From the NCBI RefSeq assembly GCF_001592305.1, contig NZ_BCWR01000015.1, positions 1-64,000 of the forward strand: a stretch of 64,000 nucleotides of DNA, written 5' to 3'. The DNA comes from Hydrogenophaga taeniospiralis CCUG 15921. Its GTDB lineage: Bacteria; Pseudomonadota; Gammaproteobacteria; Burkholderiales; Burkholderiaceae_C. This document shows positions 15,822 to 24,869 of this stretch, piece after piece. The position numbers and the translations under genes were made by a program. Positions within the stretch are counted from its first letter, which is position 1; each line of letters begins with the position of its first letter. The notes under the pieces were generated by a model. It made no database searches. It saw only the letters and a list, made by a program, of their open reading frames with translations, and was not told the DNA's origin.

Positions 15822-17051
15822 ATGAACCGGCACCCGATGATCCTGAACCCCGCAGCCTGGCGTGGCTGGGGCGTCGCTGCACTGCTGGCACTGGGCGCCA
15901 GCTGGGCCAGCGCCCAGACGGCTCCGAACCCACCCGTGCCCGACGATCCGGCACCGCCCGCTGCCCAGTCCGCACCCGCGGCCGTGGGTGGCATCAAGAG
16001 CGCCAACATCTTCGAGATCGCGCCCGACGCGAGCAAGGACCCGGACTACGAGAACCAGACCAACGCGCAGCGTCGGCAGGTGCAGCCCGGCAACAACGCG
16101 CCGATGTGGCGTGACGTGGGCAAGGGCGTCACCGGCTACAGCAGTCTACCGCTGAGCCAGGCGCCGGAAGCCGGCAACCTGATCCAGCCCTTCGTGCAGT
16201 ACCCGGGTTCGCGCCTGACCACCGCCGGTGAGGCCTGGCGCCAGGTGCGCAACGACTGGCTGATCCCCTACGGCGGCTCGCTGCTGTTCATCGTGTTGCT
16301 GGCCCTGGCCATCTTCTACCTGACCAAGGGTCCGCTGGGCGGGCATCTGAAGGACACCGGGCGCAAGATCGAGCGTTTCACGCCCCTGGAGCGCGCGGCC
16401 CACTGGTCGAATGCCATTGCCTTTGTGGTGCTGGCCATCTCCGGCATCGTGATGGCCTTCGGCAAGTTCTTCATCCTGCCCGTGATCGGTACCACGCTGT
16501 TTGGCTGGCTCACGTTCGCGCTGAAGAACGCACACAACTTCATGGGCCCGCTGTTCGCCGTGTCGTTGCTGATCGTGGTCGTGACCTTCATCAAGGACAA
16601 CATCGCCAACGCGGCCGACTTCGTCTGGCTGTCCAAGCTGGGCGGCATGCTCAGTGACAAGGAAGTGCCGTCGCACCGCTTCAACGCGGGCGAGAAGGGC
16701 CTGTTCTGGTGGGGTGTGACCATCCCCGGCATCGTGGTGGTGGGCTCCGGCCTGTTCCTCGACAAGCTCCTGCCGGGCATGCTGTATCTGCGCGGCGACA
16801 TGCAGATCGCCCACATGCTGCACATCGTGGGCGCGCTGATCATGATGGCGCTGATCATGGGCCACATCTACATGGGCACGGTGGGCGTGAAGGGCGCGTA
16901 CGGCGCCATGCGCACCGGCTACGTGGACGAGGCCTGGGCCAAGGAACACCACGAGCTCTGGTACGACGATGTCAAGGCCGGCAAGATTCCCGCCCAGCGC
17001 AGCCAGCCCACCCCGTCGGCGCCGGCGGGCGACGCGGTGGCCAAGGCCTGA
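15822..17051 (+). CDS. fdhC: Formate dehydrogenase, cytochrome b subunit
   Basis: A 409-residue membrane subunit of the FdnI/FdhC cytochrome b family. A cleavable-looking signal (ending ASAQ near residue 32) leads into a periplasmic segment of about 110 residues, much longer than in the E. coli protein. The core follows with FTPLERAAHWSNAIAF and GHIYMGTVG, which carry likely haem-ligand histidines, and about five transmembrane helices in all. It passes electrons from FdhB to quinone. A short periplasmic protein gene follows 23 bases downstream. Confidence 0.92.
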   Translation: MNRHPMILNPAAWRGWGVAALLALGASWASAQTAPNPPVPDDPAPPAAQSAPAAVGGIKSANIFEIAPDASKDPDYENQTNAQRRQVQPGNNAPMWRDVGKGVTGYSSLPLSQAPEAGNLIQPFVQYPGSRLTTAGEAWRQVRNDWLIPYGGSLLFIVLLALAIFYLTKGPLGGHLKDTGRKIERFTPLERAAHWSNAIAFVVLAISGIVMAFGKFFILPVIGTTLFGWLTFALKNAHNFMGPLFAVSLLIVVVTFIKDNIANAADFVWLSKLGGMLSDKEVPSHRFNAGEKGLFWWGVTIPGIVVVGSGLFLDKLLPGMLYLRGDMQIAHMLHIVGALIMMALIMGHIYMGTVGVKGAYGAMRTGYVDEAWAKEHHELWYDDVKAGKIPAQRSQPTPSAPAGDAVAKA

Positions 17052-17074
17052 CCCCTCCTCCAAGGACATTTGCG

Positions 17075-17404
17075 ATGAAACGAATCCTGCTGATCTCCCT
17101 GCTGCTCGCCGGTTCGGCCAGCGTGATGGCCAAACTGCCGGCACCGGTGCTGGACGACGCCGCCAAGGCCAAGGCCGAGGAAGCCAAGGCCAAGACCGCG
17201 CACGCCGGCAAGGTGGACGCCTACAAGCTCTGCCTGTCCATGGAACGCGCCGCAGCCAACTATTTCAAGACCGCGTCCACCGCGGGCAAGACGGTGAAGC
17301 CGGCTCAGGCCGCTCCGGCCTGCGCCGATCCGGGGCCGTTCGTGCCGACCACGGGTGCTGCCCCGGCCCCGGCCGCTGCCGCCGTGGCCCCCCAAAAGCC
17401 CTGA
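17075..17404 (+). CDS. Small periplasmic protein at the end of the fdh operon
   Basis: A 109-residue precursor with a Sec signal (MKRILLISLLLAGSASVMA). The mature protein has a lysine/alanine-rich helix, then VDAYKLCLSMERAAANYF and APACADPGPF. Its two cysteines could form a disulfide, and the tail is Ala/Pro-rich. It is the last gene before the operon terminator. Its partner role with formate dehydrogenase is inferred from position alone; I do not recognise a characterised family. Confidence 0.75.
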   Translation: MKRILLISLLLAGSASVMAKLPAPVLDDAAKAKAEEAKAKTAHAGKVDAYKLCLSMERAAANYFKTASTAGKTVKPAQAAPACADPGPFVPTTGAAPAPAAAAVAPQKP

Positions 17405-17435
17405 TGCCTCACGCCGCTGGGGCTACCGGTACAGA

Positions 17436-17459
17436 AGAGGCCCGCCGGGCCTCTTTTTT
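17436..17459 (+). terminator. Intrinsic terminator of the fdh structural operon
   Basis: Eight-base perfect stem AGAGGCCC/GGGCCTCT with loop GCC, running directly into a T tract. It separates the structural operon from fdhD, so fdhD needs its own promoter or readthrough. Confidence 0.9.
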
Positions 17460-17517
17460 GTTGTCGGGTCGCTCCTGGGGCCTTGCCCGTGGCGTCATAC
17501 TTTGGAGCCTGTCCACC

Positions 17518-18456
17518 ATGTCCACGAGCCTGCTCGAACCCATGTCCCCGCCTGAAGCCTTGCACACCGCGCCCGCCGACGCGAAACCCCGTCCCGTGCG
17601 CCTGCCGCAGCTCACCCATGCCCGGGCGCCGCTGACGCAGGAGGTGGCCGTGCTCAACGAATACGGCCAGCGCAGCCAGGTGTCGATCCCGGCCGAGCGC
17701 GATCTCACGGTGTACGTTGACAAGCGTGAGCTGGTCACGCTCATGACGCTGGGCGCCCACCCGGAGTGGCTGGTGCTCGGTTATCTGTTGAATCAGCGGC
17801 TGGTCCGCTCGGTGGACGAAGTCGAGTCCATCACGGTGGACTGGGACGTGGGCAGCGCCGCGGTCAAGACACGGCACGGCATCGACCGCATCGAAGAGCG
17901 CACCGCCCGGCGCGTCGTCACCACGGGCTGCGGCCAGGGCAGCGTGTTTGGTCACCTGATGGACGAGATCGACAACATCCACCTGCCCGAGGCCGCGGTG
18001 CTGCGCCAGTCGCAGCTCTACGGCATCGTGAACGCGATCCGGCTCAAGGAGAGCACCTACAAGTCGGCCGGCTCGGTGCACGCCTGCGCGCTGTTCCGCG
18101 GCGAAGAACTGCAGCTGTTCGTGGAAGACGTGGGGCGCCACAACGCGGTGGACACCATCGCTGGCTGGATGTCCCTCGAAGACCCGTCCCTGGCCCGCAG
18201 CGCCGACAAGGTGTTCTACACCACCGGCCGCCTCACCAGCGAGATGGTCATCAAGTCGGCGCAGATGGGCGTGGCGGTGGTGGTCTCGCGCAGCGGCATC
18301 ACGCAGATGGGGCTGGAAGTGGCGCAGCGCGTGGGCCTGTGCGCCATCGGGCGCGCCACCCACAAGCGCTTCCTCTGTTACGCCAACACCCAGCGCCTGC
18401 TGCTCGACGCCGTGCCGCCGCCAGCGCCCATGACGGGCCCCGCGACCGCAGCCTGA
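17518..18456 (+). CDS. fdhD: FdhD sulfurtransferase for formate dehydrogenase
   Basis: A 312-residue FdhD protein. FdhD takes sulfur from a cysteine desulfurase and delivers it to the molybdenum cofactor, which formate dehydrogenases need for activity. The catalytic loop reads TTGCGQGS, so the first of the two E. coli CxxC cysteines is kept and the second is replaced by Gly; single-Cys FdhDs are known to occur. C-terminal segments EDVGRHNAVD and TTGRLTSEMV are diagnostic. It follows the fdh operon terminator by about 60 bases; an alternative Met start lies about 10 codons downstream. Confidence 0.95.
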   Translation: MSTSLLEPMSPPEALHTAPADAKPRPVRLPQLTHARAPLTQEVAVLNEYGQRSQVSIPAERDLTVYVDKRELVTLMTLGAHPEWLVLGYLLNQRLVRSVDEVESITVDWDVGSAAVKTRHGIDRIEERTARRVVTTGCGQGSVFGHLMDEIDNIHLPEAAVLRQSQLYGIVNAIRLKESTYKSAGSVHACALFRGEELQLFVEDVGRHNAVDTIAGWMSLEDPSLARSADKVFYTTGRLTSEMVIKSAQMGVAVVVSRSGITQMGLEVAQRVGLCAIGRATHKRFLCYANTQRLLLDAVPPPAPMTGPATAA

Positions 18457-18576
18457 CCGTCGCCCTCGGGCCCGCCCGGGCCCGCGAACGGGCATAAACT
18501 TGGCCGGTTCACGGGTCCGCACGCGCCTTGGCCGGCGGCTCCCAGCCATGTCCCCCTGTTTTCTGAAAGCCCGCAG

Positions 18577-19209
18577 ATGAGCCGAGAAGTCCACGTCATC
18601 GACCACCCCCTGGTCCAGCACAAGCTCACGCTGATGCGCCGCAAGGACACCAGCACCAAGAGTTTTCGCGAGCTGGTGCACGAGCTGTCGGCCCTGCTGG
18701 CGTACGAGATCACGCGCGAGATGCCCATGCAGGAGATCGAGATCGAGACTCCGCTGGAGAAAATGACCTCGCGCGTCATCGACGGCAAGAAGGTCGTGCT
18801 GGCTTCCATCCTGCGCGCGGGCAATGGTTTCCTTGACGGCATGCTGCAGGTCATCCCGGGCGCACGCGTCGGCCACATCGGCCTGTACCGCGACCCAGCC
18901 ACGCTGCAGGCGGTGGAGTACTACTTCAAGATGCCGCAGGGCATGGAAGAGCGCGATGTGATCGTGCTCGACCCCATGCTGGCCACCGGCAACTCGGCGG
19001 TGGCGGCGGTGGACCGGCTCAAGCAGACCCACCCGCGTTCCATCCGTTTTGTCTGCCTCGTGACCTGTCCCCAGGGCATCAAGACCTTCCACGACCACCA
19101 TCCGGACGTGCCGATCTACACCCCGGCGGTGGACCGCGGCCTGAACGAGCACGGCTACATCGTGCCGGGCCTGGGCGACGCGGGCGACCGCATTTTCGGC
19201 ACGAAGTAG
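18577..19209 (+). CDS. upp: Uracil phosphoribosyltransferase
   Basis: A 210-residue pyrimidine-salvage enzyme making UMP from uracil and PRPP. Full length, with the PRPP-binding loop in [10 protein letters not shown] and the family C-terminus [10 protein letters not shown]. The upstream 120 bases contain no clear operon partner, so it is probably transcribed alone. An intergenic repeat pair follows directly. Confidence 0.97.
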   Translation: MSREVHVIDHPLVQHKLTLMRRKDTSTKSFRELVHELSALLAYEITREMPMQEIEIETPLEKMTSRVIDGKKVVLASILRAGNGFLDGMLQVIPGARVGHIGLYRDPATLQAVEYYFKMPQGMEERDVIVLDPMLATGNSAVAAVDRLKQTHPRSIRFVCLVTCPQGIKTFHDHHPDVPIYTPAVDRGLNEHGYIVPGLGDAGDRIFGTK

Positions 19210-19211
19210 GA

Positions 19212-19305
19212 CCACCCCCATCGCTGGCTCACTGCGTGTAGCCAGCTCCGCCCCTCAAGGGGCAACGCCTGCGGGCCGGCGGAGCCGGACCCGCGGCGTT
19301 CTGGG
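19212..19305 (+). repeat. Intergenic hairpin repeat, copy 2
   Basis: Layout: CTGGCT/AGCCAG hairpin, CCCCTCAAGGGG hairpin, spacer with ACGCCTGCGGG, CCGGCGGAGCCGG hairpin, then CCGCGGCGTTCTGGG. It lies just after upp. With the next copy it forms a head-to-head pair. Confidence 0.6.
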
Positions 19306-19311
19306 TTATTG

Positions 19312-19400
19312 GGCCTCCCGCTCCGGATGCCGGGCCACTCACATCGTCCCCCTGAAGGGGGTGACATGTCCGCGAATGCGGACGTGGCGCAGGGGTGAAT
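19312..19400 (-). repeat. Intergenic hairpin repeat, copy 3 (inverted)
   Basis: On the minus strand: CGTCCGCATTCGCGGACATG hairpin, CCCCCTTCAGGGGG hairpin, then AGTGGCCCGGCATCCGG. It is oriented opposite to the copy just before it, so the pair fills the whole upp/permease gap. Confidence 0.55.
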
Positions 19401-19421
19401 CAATTCAGTTAAGGTCGCAGG

Positions 19422-21965
19422 ATGGCTGTCGCACCCGTTCCGCTTCCTGTCTCCTTCTGGTCCCTGGGCTGGCGCTCGCTCTGGCGCGACTGGCGTGCGG
19501 GTGAGTTGCGGCTCTTGTTGCTGGCCGTGACGCTGGCGGTGGCCGCGCTCACCGCGGTGGGCTTTTTTGCCGACCGGCTGCAGGGCGGTCTGGCGCGCGA
19601 TGCGCGGGCGTTGATCGGTGGCGACGCGGTGGTCAGCAGCGACAACGCCACGCCACCGGCGTTCGAGCAGCAGGCGAAGGCGCTGGGGCTGCAGACCACG
19701 CAGACGCTGGGTTTCCCCACCATGGGCCGGGCCCGCGACGAAGAGGGTGGCGCGGCGCGGCTGGTGGCGCTCAAGGCGGTGGGTGAGGGCTATCCCCTGC
19801 GCGGCAACCTGCGGGTGGCCACGGCCCCGCTAGCGCCCGATGCCGCTACCCGCGACATTCCCGCGCCCGGCACCGCCTGGGTGGACGCGGCGCTGCTGGT
19901 GGCTCTGGATCTTTCCGTGGGCCAGCCGCTGCTGCTGGGTGACGCCCAGCTGCGCATCACCCACGTGATCGTGGTGGAGCCCGACCGGGGCGCGGGCTTC
20001 ATGAGCTTTGCGCCACGCGTCATGATCAATGCCGCCGACCTGCCGGCCACCGGCCTGGTGCAGCCGGCGAGCCGGCTCACTTACCGGCTGGCCGTGGCCG
20101 GCGGCGACCCGGCCGTGAAGCGGTTCGTGGACTGGGCGAAGGCACAGATCGAGCAGCCCGGTGTGCGGGGCCTGCGCCTGGAGTCGCTCGAAGGCGGGCG
20201 GCCCGAGATGCAGCGCACGCTGGAGCGCGCCGAAAAATTCCTCAACCTCGTGGCCCTGCTGGCCGCGCTGCTGTGCGCGGTGGCGGTGGCGATCGCCGCG
20301 CGCGGGTTTGCCCAGCGCCATCTGGACGACTGCGCCATGTTGCGCGTGCTGGGGCTGTCGCAGGGCAGCATGGCGCGGGCCTACACCTTCGAGTTCGCGC
20401 TGGTCGGTTTGTTTGCCAGCGTGCTGGGGGTGTTCCTGGGCTATGTCGTGCACCACGGTTTCGTGTGGCTCTTGGCGGGCCTGGTGGACGCCTCCTTGCC
20501 CGCGCCCGGCCCCGCCCCGGTGCTGCTGGGCCTGGGCATGGGCCTCACGCTCATGATGGCCTTTGGCCTGCCGCCGGTGCTGCAACTGGCCAAGGTGCCG
20601 CCGCTGCGCGTGATCCGGCGCGATGTGGGCCAGCTCAAGCCGGCCTCGCTGGCGGTGTTGGGGCTGGGCGTGGCGGGTTTTGCCGCCTTGCTGCTGGCCG
20701 CCAGCCGCGACCTGCTGCTGGGCGCGATTGCCGTGGGCGGCTTTGCCGGGGCCGTGCTGCTGTTCGCGCTGGCCAGCTACGCGGCGGTGCGCTTGCTGCG
20801 CGCCAGCGTCAACGAGGCCACCGCGCCGCGCGCCCTGGTCATGGCCACGCGCCAGCTCTCGGCACGCCCGGCCTACGCCGTGGTGCAGATCAGCGCGCTG
20901 GCCGTGGGCTTGCTGGCATTGGTGCTGCTGGTGCTGCTGCGCACCGACCTCATCGCCAGCTGGCGCAACGCCACGCCGCCCGATGCGCCGAACCGCTTTG
21001 TCATCAACGTGCAGCCCGACCAGGGCGAAGCGTTTCAGCAGGCACTGCGCCAGGCCGGTGTGCAGCGCTTCGACTGGTACCCCATGATCCGGGGCCGGCT
21101 GGTCAGCATCAACGGCAAGACGATCAGCCCCGACGACTTCACCAGCGACCGCGCCCAGCGCCTGGTGGACCGCGAGTTCAACCTGTCCAACTCCGCCACC
21201 TTGCCCGAACACAACCCGGTGGTGGCGGGCCGCTGGCAGGACAACGAAGCCGATGCCTTGAGCGTGGAAGAGGGCCTGGCCGAAGAACTGGGGCTCAAGC
21301 TGGGCGACCGGCTGGGCTTCGACATCGCCGGGCAGGTCAGCGAGGGCCGCATCACCAGCCTGCGCAAGGTGGACTGGGGCTCGATGCGGGTCAACTTCTT
21401 CGTGGTGTTCCCGGTGGCCCAGGTGCCCGATGCGCCGGTCAGCTTCATCAGCGCCTTTCGAGCGCCCGAGGCCGATGTTCAGTTCGACAACGCGCTGGTG
21501 CGCCAGTTTCCCAACATCACCAACGTCGACATGAGCCAGACCATTGCCCAGGTGCAGCGCGTGCTGGGCCAGGTGATCGGCGCGGTGGAGTTCCTGTTTG
21601 CCTTCACGCTGGCGGCCGGCCTGGTGGTGTTGCTCGCCGCCGTCACCGCCACGCGCGGCGAGCGCGAACGCGAGTTCGCCATCCTGCGCGCGGTGGGCGC
21701 CGGCTCGGCCCTGCTGCGCCAGGTGCAGCGCATCGAGTTGCTCGGCGTGGGCCTGCTCGCGGGTTTCCTGGCTTCGGTGGTGGCGGTGGTGGTGGGCTGG
21801 GCGCTGGCCCGCTTCGTGTTCGAGTTCACCTGGACCGCCTCGCTCTGGGTGCCGCTGGGCGGCAGCCTGGCCGGTGCCGTGCTGGCCTTGCTGGCCGGCT
21901 GGTGGGGGCTGCGCAGCGTGCTGCGCACGCCGGTGGTCGAAACCCTCCGCCGAGCAACCGTGTGA
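19422..21965 (+). CDS. FtsX/MacB-type ABC transporter permease (YbbP-like)
   Basis: An 847-residue inner-membrane permease with the duplicated four-plus-four helix layout of YbbP-like proteins. There is a first helix near residue 30, a periplasmic domain, helices near 270-420, central helices near 425-515, a second periplasmic domain, and a closing FtsX block (LFAFTLAAGLVVLLAAVTATRGERERE and following helices). Such permeases work with a YbbA-type ATPase in lipid or lipoprotein export; no ATPase gene is adjacent. Only 33 bases separate it from the globin gene. Confidence 0.85.
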   Translation: MAVAPVPLPVSFWSLGWRSLWRDWRAGELRLLLLAVTLAVAALTAVGFFADRLQGGLARDARALIGGDAVVSSDNATPPAFEQQAKALGLQTTQTLGFPTMGRARDEEGGAARLVALKAVGEGYPLRGNLRVATAPLAPDAATRDIPAPGTAWVDAALLVALDLSVGQPLLLGDAQLRITHVIVVEPDRGAGFMSFAPRVMINAADLPATGLVQPASRLTYRLAVAGGDPAVKRFVDWAKAQIEQPGVRGLRLESLEGGRPEMQRTLERAEKFLNLVALLAALLCAVAVAIAARGFAQRHLDDCAMLRVLGLSQGSMARAYTFEFALVGLFASVLGVFLGYVVHHGFVWLLAGLVDASLPAPGPAPVLLGLGMGLTLMMAFGLPPVLQLAKVPPLRVIRRDVGQLKPASLAVLGLGVAGFAALLLAASRDLLLGAIAVGGFAGAVLLFALASYAAVRLLRASVNEATAPRALVMATRQLSARPAYAVVQISALAVGLLALVLLVLLRTDLIASWRNATPPDAPNRFVINVQPDQGEAFQQALRQAGVQRFDWYPMIRGRLVSINGKTISPDDFTSDRAQRLVDREFNLSNSATLPEHNPVVAGRWQDNEADALSVEEGLAEELGLKLGDRLGFDIAGQVSEGRITSLRKVDWGSMRVNFFVVFPVAQVPDAPVSFISAFRAPEADVQFDNALVRQFPNITNVDMSQTIAQVQRVLGQVIGAVEFLFAFTLAAGLVVLLAAVTATRGEREREFAILRAVGAGSALLRQVQRIELLGVGLLAGFLASVVAVVVGWALARFVFEFTWTASLWVPLGGSLAGAVLALLAGWWGLRSVLRTPVVETLRRATV

Positions 21966-21998
21966 CCCCCTGCGCCGCCACCTTCTTCATCCACTCCC

Positions 21999-22412
21999 AT
22001 GACCTCATCCGAGACCGCTGCATCACCCACCACCCCGTTTGAATGGATCGGCGGCGAAGCGCGCGTGCGCGCGCTGGTGGACCGCTTCTACGACCTGATG
22101 GACATCGAGCCCGGCTACCGCGAGCTGCGTGCGAGCCATGGCAATACGCTGGACGATGCGCGCCAGAAGCTGTTCTGGTTTCTCTGTGGCTGGCTGGGCG
22201 GCCCCTCGCACTACGAAGACCGCTTCGGCCACCCGCGCCTGCGCCAGCGCCACATGCCGTTTTCCATCGGCGTCGTCGAACGCGACCAGTGGCTGGCCTG
22301 CATGGACCAGGCCATGGGCGAGACGGGCGTGCCCGAAGACCTGCGCGCCCGCTTGAAGGACAGCTTCTTCAAGACCGCCGACTGGATGCGCAACCGCCCC
22401 GGGAGCGCCTGA
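21999..22412 (+). CDS. Group II truncated haemoglobin
   Basis: A 137-residue truncated globin. It has the FYDLMD helix, the proximal His in RQRHMPFSI, and a Trp in DQWLACMDQA at the position typical of group II. These bind haem and O2 or NO; roles range from NO/peroxide detoxification to O2 delivery. It overlaps nothing but abuts the protease gene, whose TTG start follows its stop directly, so the two are probably cotranslated. Confidence 0.92.
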   Translation: MTSSETAASPTTPFEWIGGEARVRALVDRFYDLMDIEPGYRELRASHGNTLDDARQKLFWFLCGWLGGPSHYEDRFGHPRLRQRHMPFSIGVVERDQWLACMDQAMGETGVPEDLRARLKDSFFKTADWMRNRPGSA

Positions 22413-22943
22413 TTGGACCCGCAGCCACCCGAACCCGGCCGTCTCGTGGCGCGCACCACGCGGCGGGGCGCGTTGGCCATCGCGGCCTTCTGGCTGGTGC
22501 TGATGGGGCTGTTGTACCTCGTCTTTGATCAGGTCGAGCAGCGCCAGCAGGCCCGCTATATGGCCCATGAAGGTGGGGCCGGCGAGCTGGTGATTCCGCG
22601 CGGCCCCGATGGCCACTTCCGCGTCGCCGGCCGGGTCAACGGGCAGCCGGTGGAATTCCTGGTCGACACCGGAGCCAGCACGGTCACGGTGAGCGAGGCC
22701 TTTGCCCGCATGGCGGGCCTCGATGGCGGGCAGAGCGTGACCTTTCAGACCGCCAACGGCGAGTTGCAAGGCCGCATGTTGCGGCGTGTGCCGGTGCAGG
22801 CGGGGCATCTGGGGCTCGCTGCGACGCAGGTCGCGGTCGGGCTGGTGGGGCTTGAGAGCGGAGAGGCGCTGCTGGGGCAGAGCTTCCTCTCGCGCTTCGA
22901 CATCCACATCCGGCAGGGCGAGATGCGTTTGAGTCCACGTTAG
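22413..22943 (+). CDS. Membrane-anchored retropepsin-like aspartic protease
   Basis: A 176-residue protein with one N-terminal transmembrane helix (about residues 20-40) and a single periplasmic aspartyl protease domain. The catalytic motif is FLVDTGASTVTVS; the flap-like part and GLVGLESGEALLGQSFLS follow the family pattern of clan AA proteases that act as homodimers. The only sensible start is a TTG directly after the globin stop. Its stop overlaps the convergent Smr gene by 4 bases. Substrate unknown. Confidence 0.85.
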   Translation: MDPQPPEPGRLVARTTRRGALAIAAFWLVLMGLLYLVFDQVEQRQQARYMAHEGGAGELVIPRGPDGHFRVAGRVNGQPVEFLVDTGASTVTVSEAFARMAGLDGGQSVTFQTANGELQGRMLRRVPVQAGHLGLAATQVAVGLVGLESGEALLGQSFLSRFDIHIRQGEMRLSPR

Positions 22944-23575
22944 GCCGGGCGCAGCAACACCACCAGCGCCCCGGCGCCGCCTTCGGCCGGCCGCGCCTGC
23001 ACGAAGGCCAGCACCTCGTTTTTCTGCACCAGCCAGCGCTGTACCCGGCCCTTGAGCACCGGTGCGCGGCCAGGCGAGCCCAGGCCCTTGCCGTGCACCA
23101 CGCGCACGCAGCGCAGACCCAGCTGGTGCGCTTCGCGGATGAAGCGGCCCAGCGCTTCGCGTGCTTCGTCAACGCGCAGACCGTGCAGGTCGATCTGGCG
23201 CTGGATGCTCCAGCGGCCCTCGCGCAGTTTGCGCGTCACGTCCGGCCCCAGGCCCGGGCGGCGAAAGCTCAACTGGTCGTCGGTGTGCAGCAGGGTTTCG
23301 ACGTCGAAGTCGTCCGACAGCGCCTCGCGCATCACGGACGCCTCGTCCAGTTGGCGCTGGCGGGGCGCCGGCTCCACGGGTCTCGGCGGGTGGTGCACGC
23401 GCCGTGCGCCGACCAGAGGCCGCACCGGACCCACCGCCAGCTCGAACAGGCGCGTTTCCCGGTCCAGCCGCTGCAGCCGCAGGCGCTCGGCCTCGCGCAC
23501 CGCTGCCTCGGCGGCTACCCGCTGGGCGATCACCTTCTGCAGCGTCTTGAGTTCGGCGAGCGAGCGCAGTTTCAT
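22940..23575 (-). CDS. Smr-domain protein
   Basis: A 211-residue protein with a C-terminal Smr domain carrying both signature motifs, QIDLHGL and VVHGKGLGS. The N-terminal half is arginine-rich and probably flexible. Stand-alone Smr proteins are nucleases thought to act in RNA quality control or DNA repair. It is convergent with the protease gene and separated from radC on the same strand by about 30 bases. Confidence 0.88.
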   Translation of the reverse strand: MKLRSLAELKTLQKVIAQRVAAEAAVREAERLRLQRLDRETRLFELAVGPVRPLVGARRVHHPPRPVEPAPRQRQLDEASVMREALSDDFDVETLLHTDDQLSFRRPGLGPDVTRKLREGRWSIQRQIDLHGLRVDEAREALGRFIREAHQLGLRCVRVVHGKGLGSPGRAPVLKGRVQRWLVQKNEVLAFVQARPAEGGAGALVVLLRPA

Positions 23576-23608
23576 GGTGGCGCGATTTTCGCGCAGGCGC
23601 CAAGACCT

Positions 23609-24301
23609 TCAGATCAGACCGAGTTCGGCCATCGACGCCGCCTGCTCGCGCGTCACGATGAAATGGTCCAGCACGCGCACGTCCACCAAAGACAGCGCGG
23701 CCTTGAGCGACTGGGTGAGCGCTTCGTCGGCGCGCGAGGGCTGGGCGGTGCCGCTGGGGTGGTTGTGTGCGAGCACCACGGCGGCGGCGTGGTGGTGCAG
23801 GGCGCGCAGCACCACTTCGCGCGGGTAGACGCTGGTCTGCGTCAGCGTGCCGCGAAACAGTTCTTCGAGCGCGATCAGCCGGTTCTGGCTGTCCAGGAAC
23901 AGCACGGCAAACACCTCGTGGTTGCGTGCGCCCAGCTGCAGCTGCAGGTATTCGCGCACCGCCTTCGGGCTGTCGAACAGGGCTTTCTGCTGCAACTCCT
24001 GCGCCAGCGCGCGGCGCGCGAGTTCGAGCACGGCCACCACCTCGGCGCGTTTGGCCGGCCCCAGGCCCTTGATGACCTTGAGCGCCTCGGCACCGGTGTG
24101 CAGCAGGCCACCCACGCCGCCGAAGGTGTTCAGCAGCTCCTGCGCGAGCTGCACCACGTGTTTGCCCTGGATTCCGGTGCGCAGCAGCAGCGCCAGCAGT
24201 TCGGCGTCGCTGAGCGCCGATGGCCCGCGCGCGAGCAGTTTTTCGCGCGGGCGCGCGTCGTGGGGCAGGCTTTTCAGCCCGGTACTGGCAAGGCCATTCA
24301 T
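23609..24301 (-). CDS. radC: RadC family JAB-domain protein
   Basis: A 230-residue RadC protein with an N-terminal helix-hairpin-helix part ([19 protein letters not shown]) and the JAMM metalloprotease-like motif in [16 protein letters not shown]. Full length for the family, whose cellular role is debated. The start is set by a strong GGGAGG site 6 bases before the ATG; 41 further upstream in-frame residues are not conserved-looking. It is divergent from the SlpA-type gene. Confidence 0.93.
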   Translation of the reverse strand: MNGLASTGLKSLPHDARPREKLLARGPSALSDAELLALLLRTGIQGKHVVQLAQELLNTFGGVGGLLHTGAEALKVIKGLGPAKRAEVVAVLELARRALAQELQQKALFDSPKAVREYLQLQLGARNHEVFAVLFLDSQNRLIALEELFRGTLTQTSVYPREVVLRALHHHAAAVVLAHNHPSGTAQPSRADEALTQSLKAALSLVDVRVLDHFIVTREQAASMAELGLI

Positions 24302-24330
24302 GTTTTTCCTCCCTGGATCAGCCTGCTTTT

Positions 24331-24336
24331 TACAAT
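24331..24336 (+). promoter_or_regulatory. Possible -10 element before the SlpA-type gene
   Basis: TACAAT in the radC/slpA divergent gap, about 85 bases before the start codon. No good -35 match was found at 16-18 bases. Confidence 0.3.
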
Positions 24337-24422
24337 AGGCGGAGTTGCCGCTCACAAACCCGCTTCCACCCGTGCGAGGCGCGCTGTACCGGTTCACCGT
24401 ATTCCAACCTCCCCCAAGACCC

Positions 24423-24869
24423 ATGGCTCACGTTCAAGAAGGCTCCTTCCTTACCCTGCACTACCGCATGTCCGGGCCGCAGGGCCAGGTGATCATTGAC
24501 ACCTTCGAGGGCCAGCCCGCCACGCTGAGCCTCGGCTCCGGGCAGCTTTCACCGGCCATCGAGCAGCGGCTGATCGGCCTGGAGGAGGGCAGCCGCACGG
24601 TGATCGAGCTCGAAGCCGGCGAGGCCTTCGGTGAGCGCCAGCCGGACATGGTGCAGTGGGTCGCGCGCAAGCTGCTGAGCGAGCTGGGTGACCCGCACGA
24701 GCAGTACGCGGCCGGTGACGTGGTGCAGTTCCCCACGCCCGATGGCCTGGGCAACTACGCCGGCTCGGCCGTGGAGGTGCGTGAAGATGGCGCGGTGCTG
24801 TTCGACTTCAACCACCCGCTGGCGGGCCAGCCGGTGCACTTTGAAGTGCAGCTGATCGGGGTGCTGTGA
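24423..24869 (+). CDS. slpA: FKBP-type peptidyl-prolyl isomerase, SlpA-like
   Basis: A 148-residue FKBP of the SlpA/SlyD type. It begins [15 protein letters not shown] and has the family segments [31 protein letters not shown] and [16 protein letters not shown]. It lacks the histidine-rich SlyD tail, so it is closer to SlpA. Such proteins catalyse proline isomerisation and have chaperone activity. Its stop shares a base with the ispH start, the usual slpA-ispH arrangement. Confidence 0.93.
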   Translation: MAHVQEGSFLTLHYRMSGPQGQVIIDTFEGQPATLSLGSGQLSPAIEQRLIGLEEGSRTVIELEAGEAFGERQPDMVQWVARKLLSELGDPHEQYAAGDVVQFPTPDGLGNYAGSAVEVREDGAVLFDFNHPLAGQPVHFEVQLIGVL

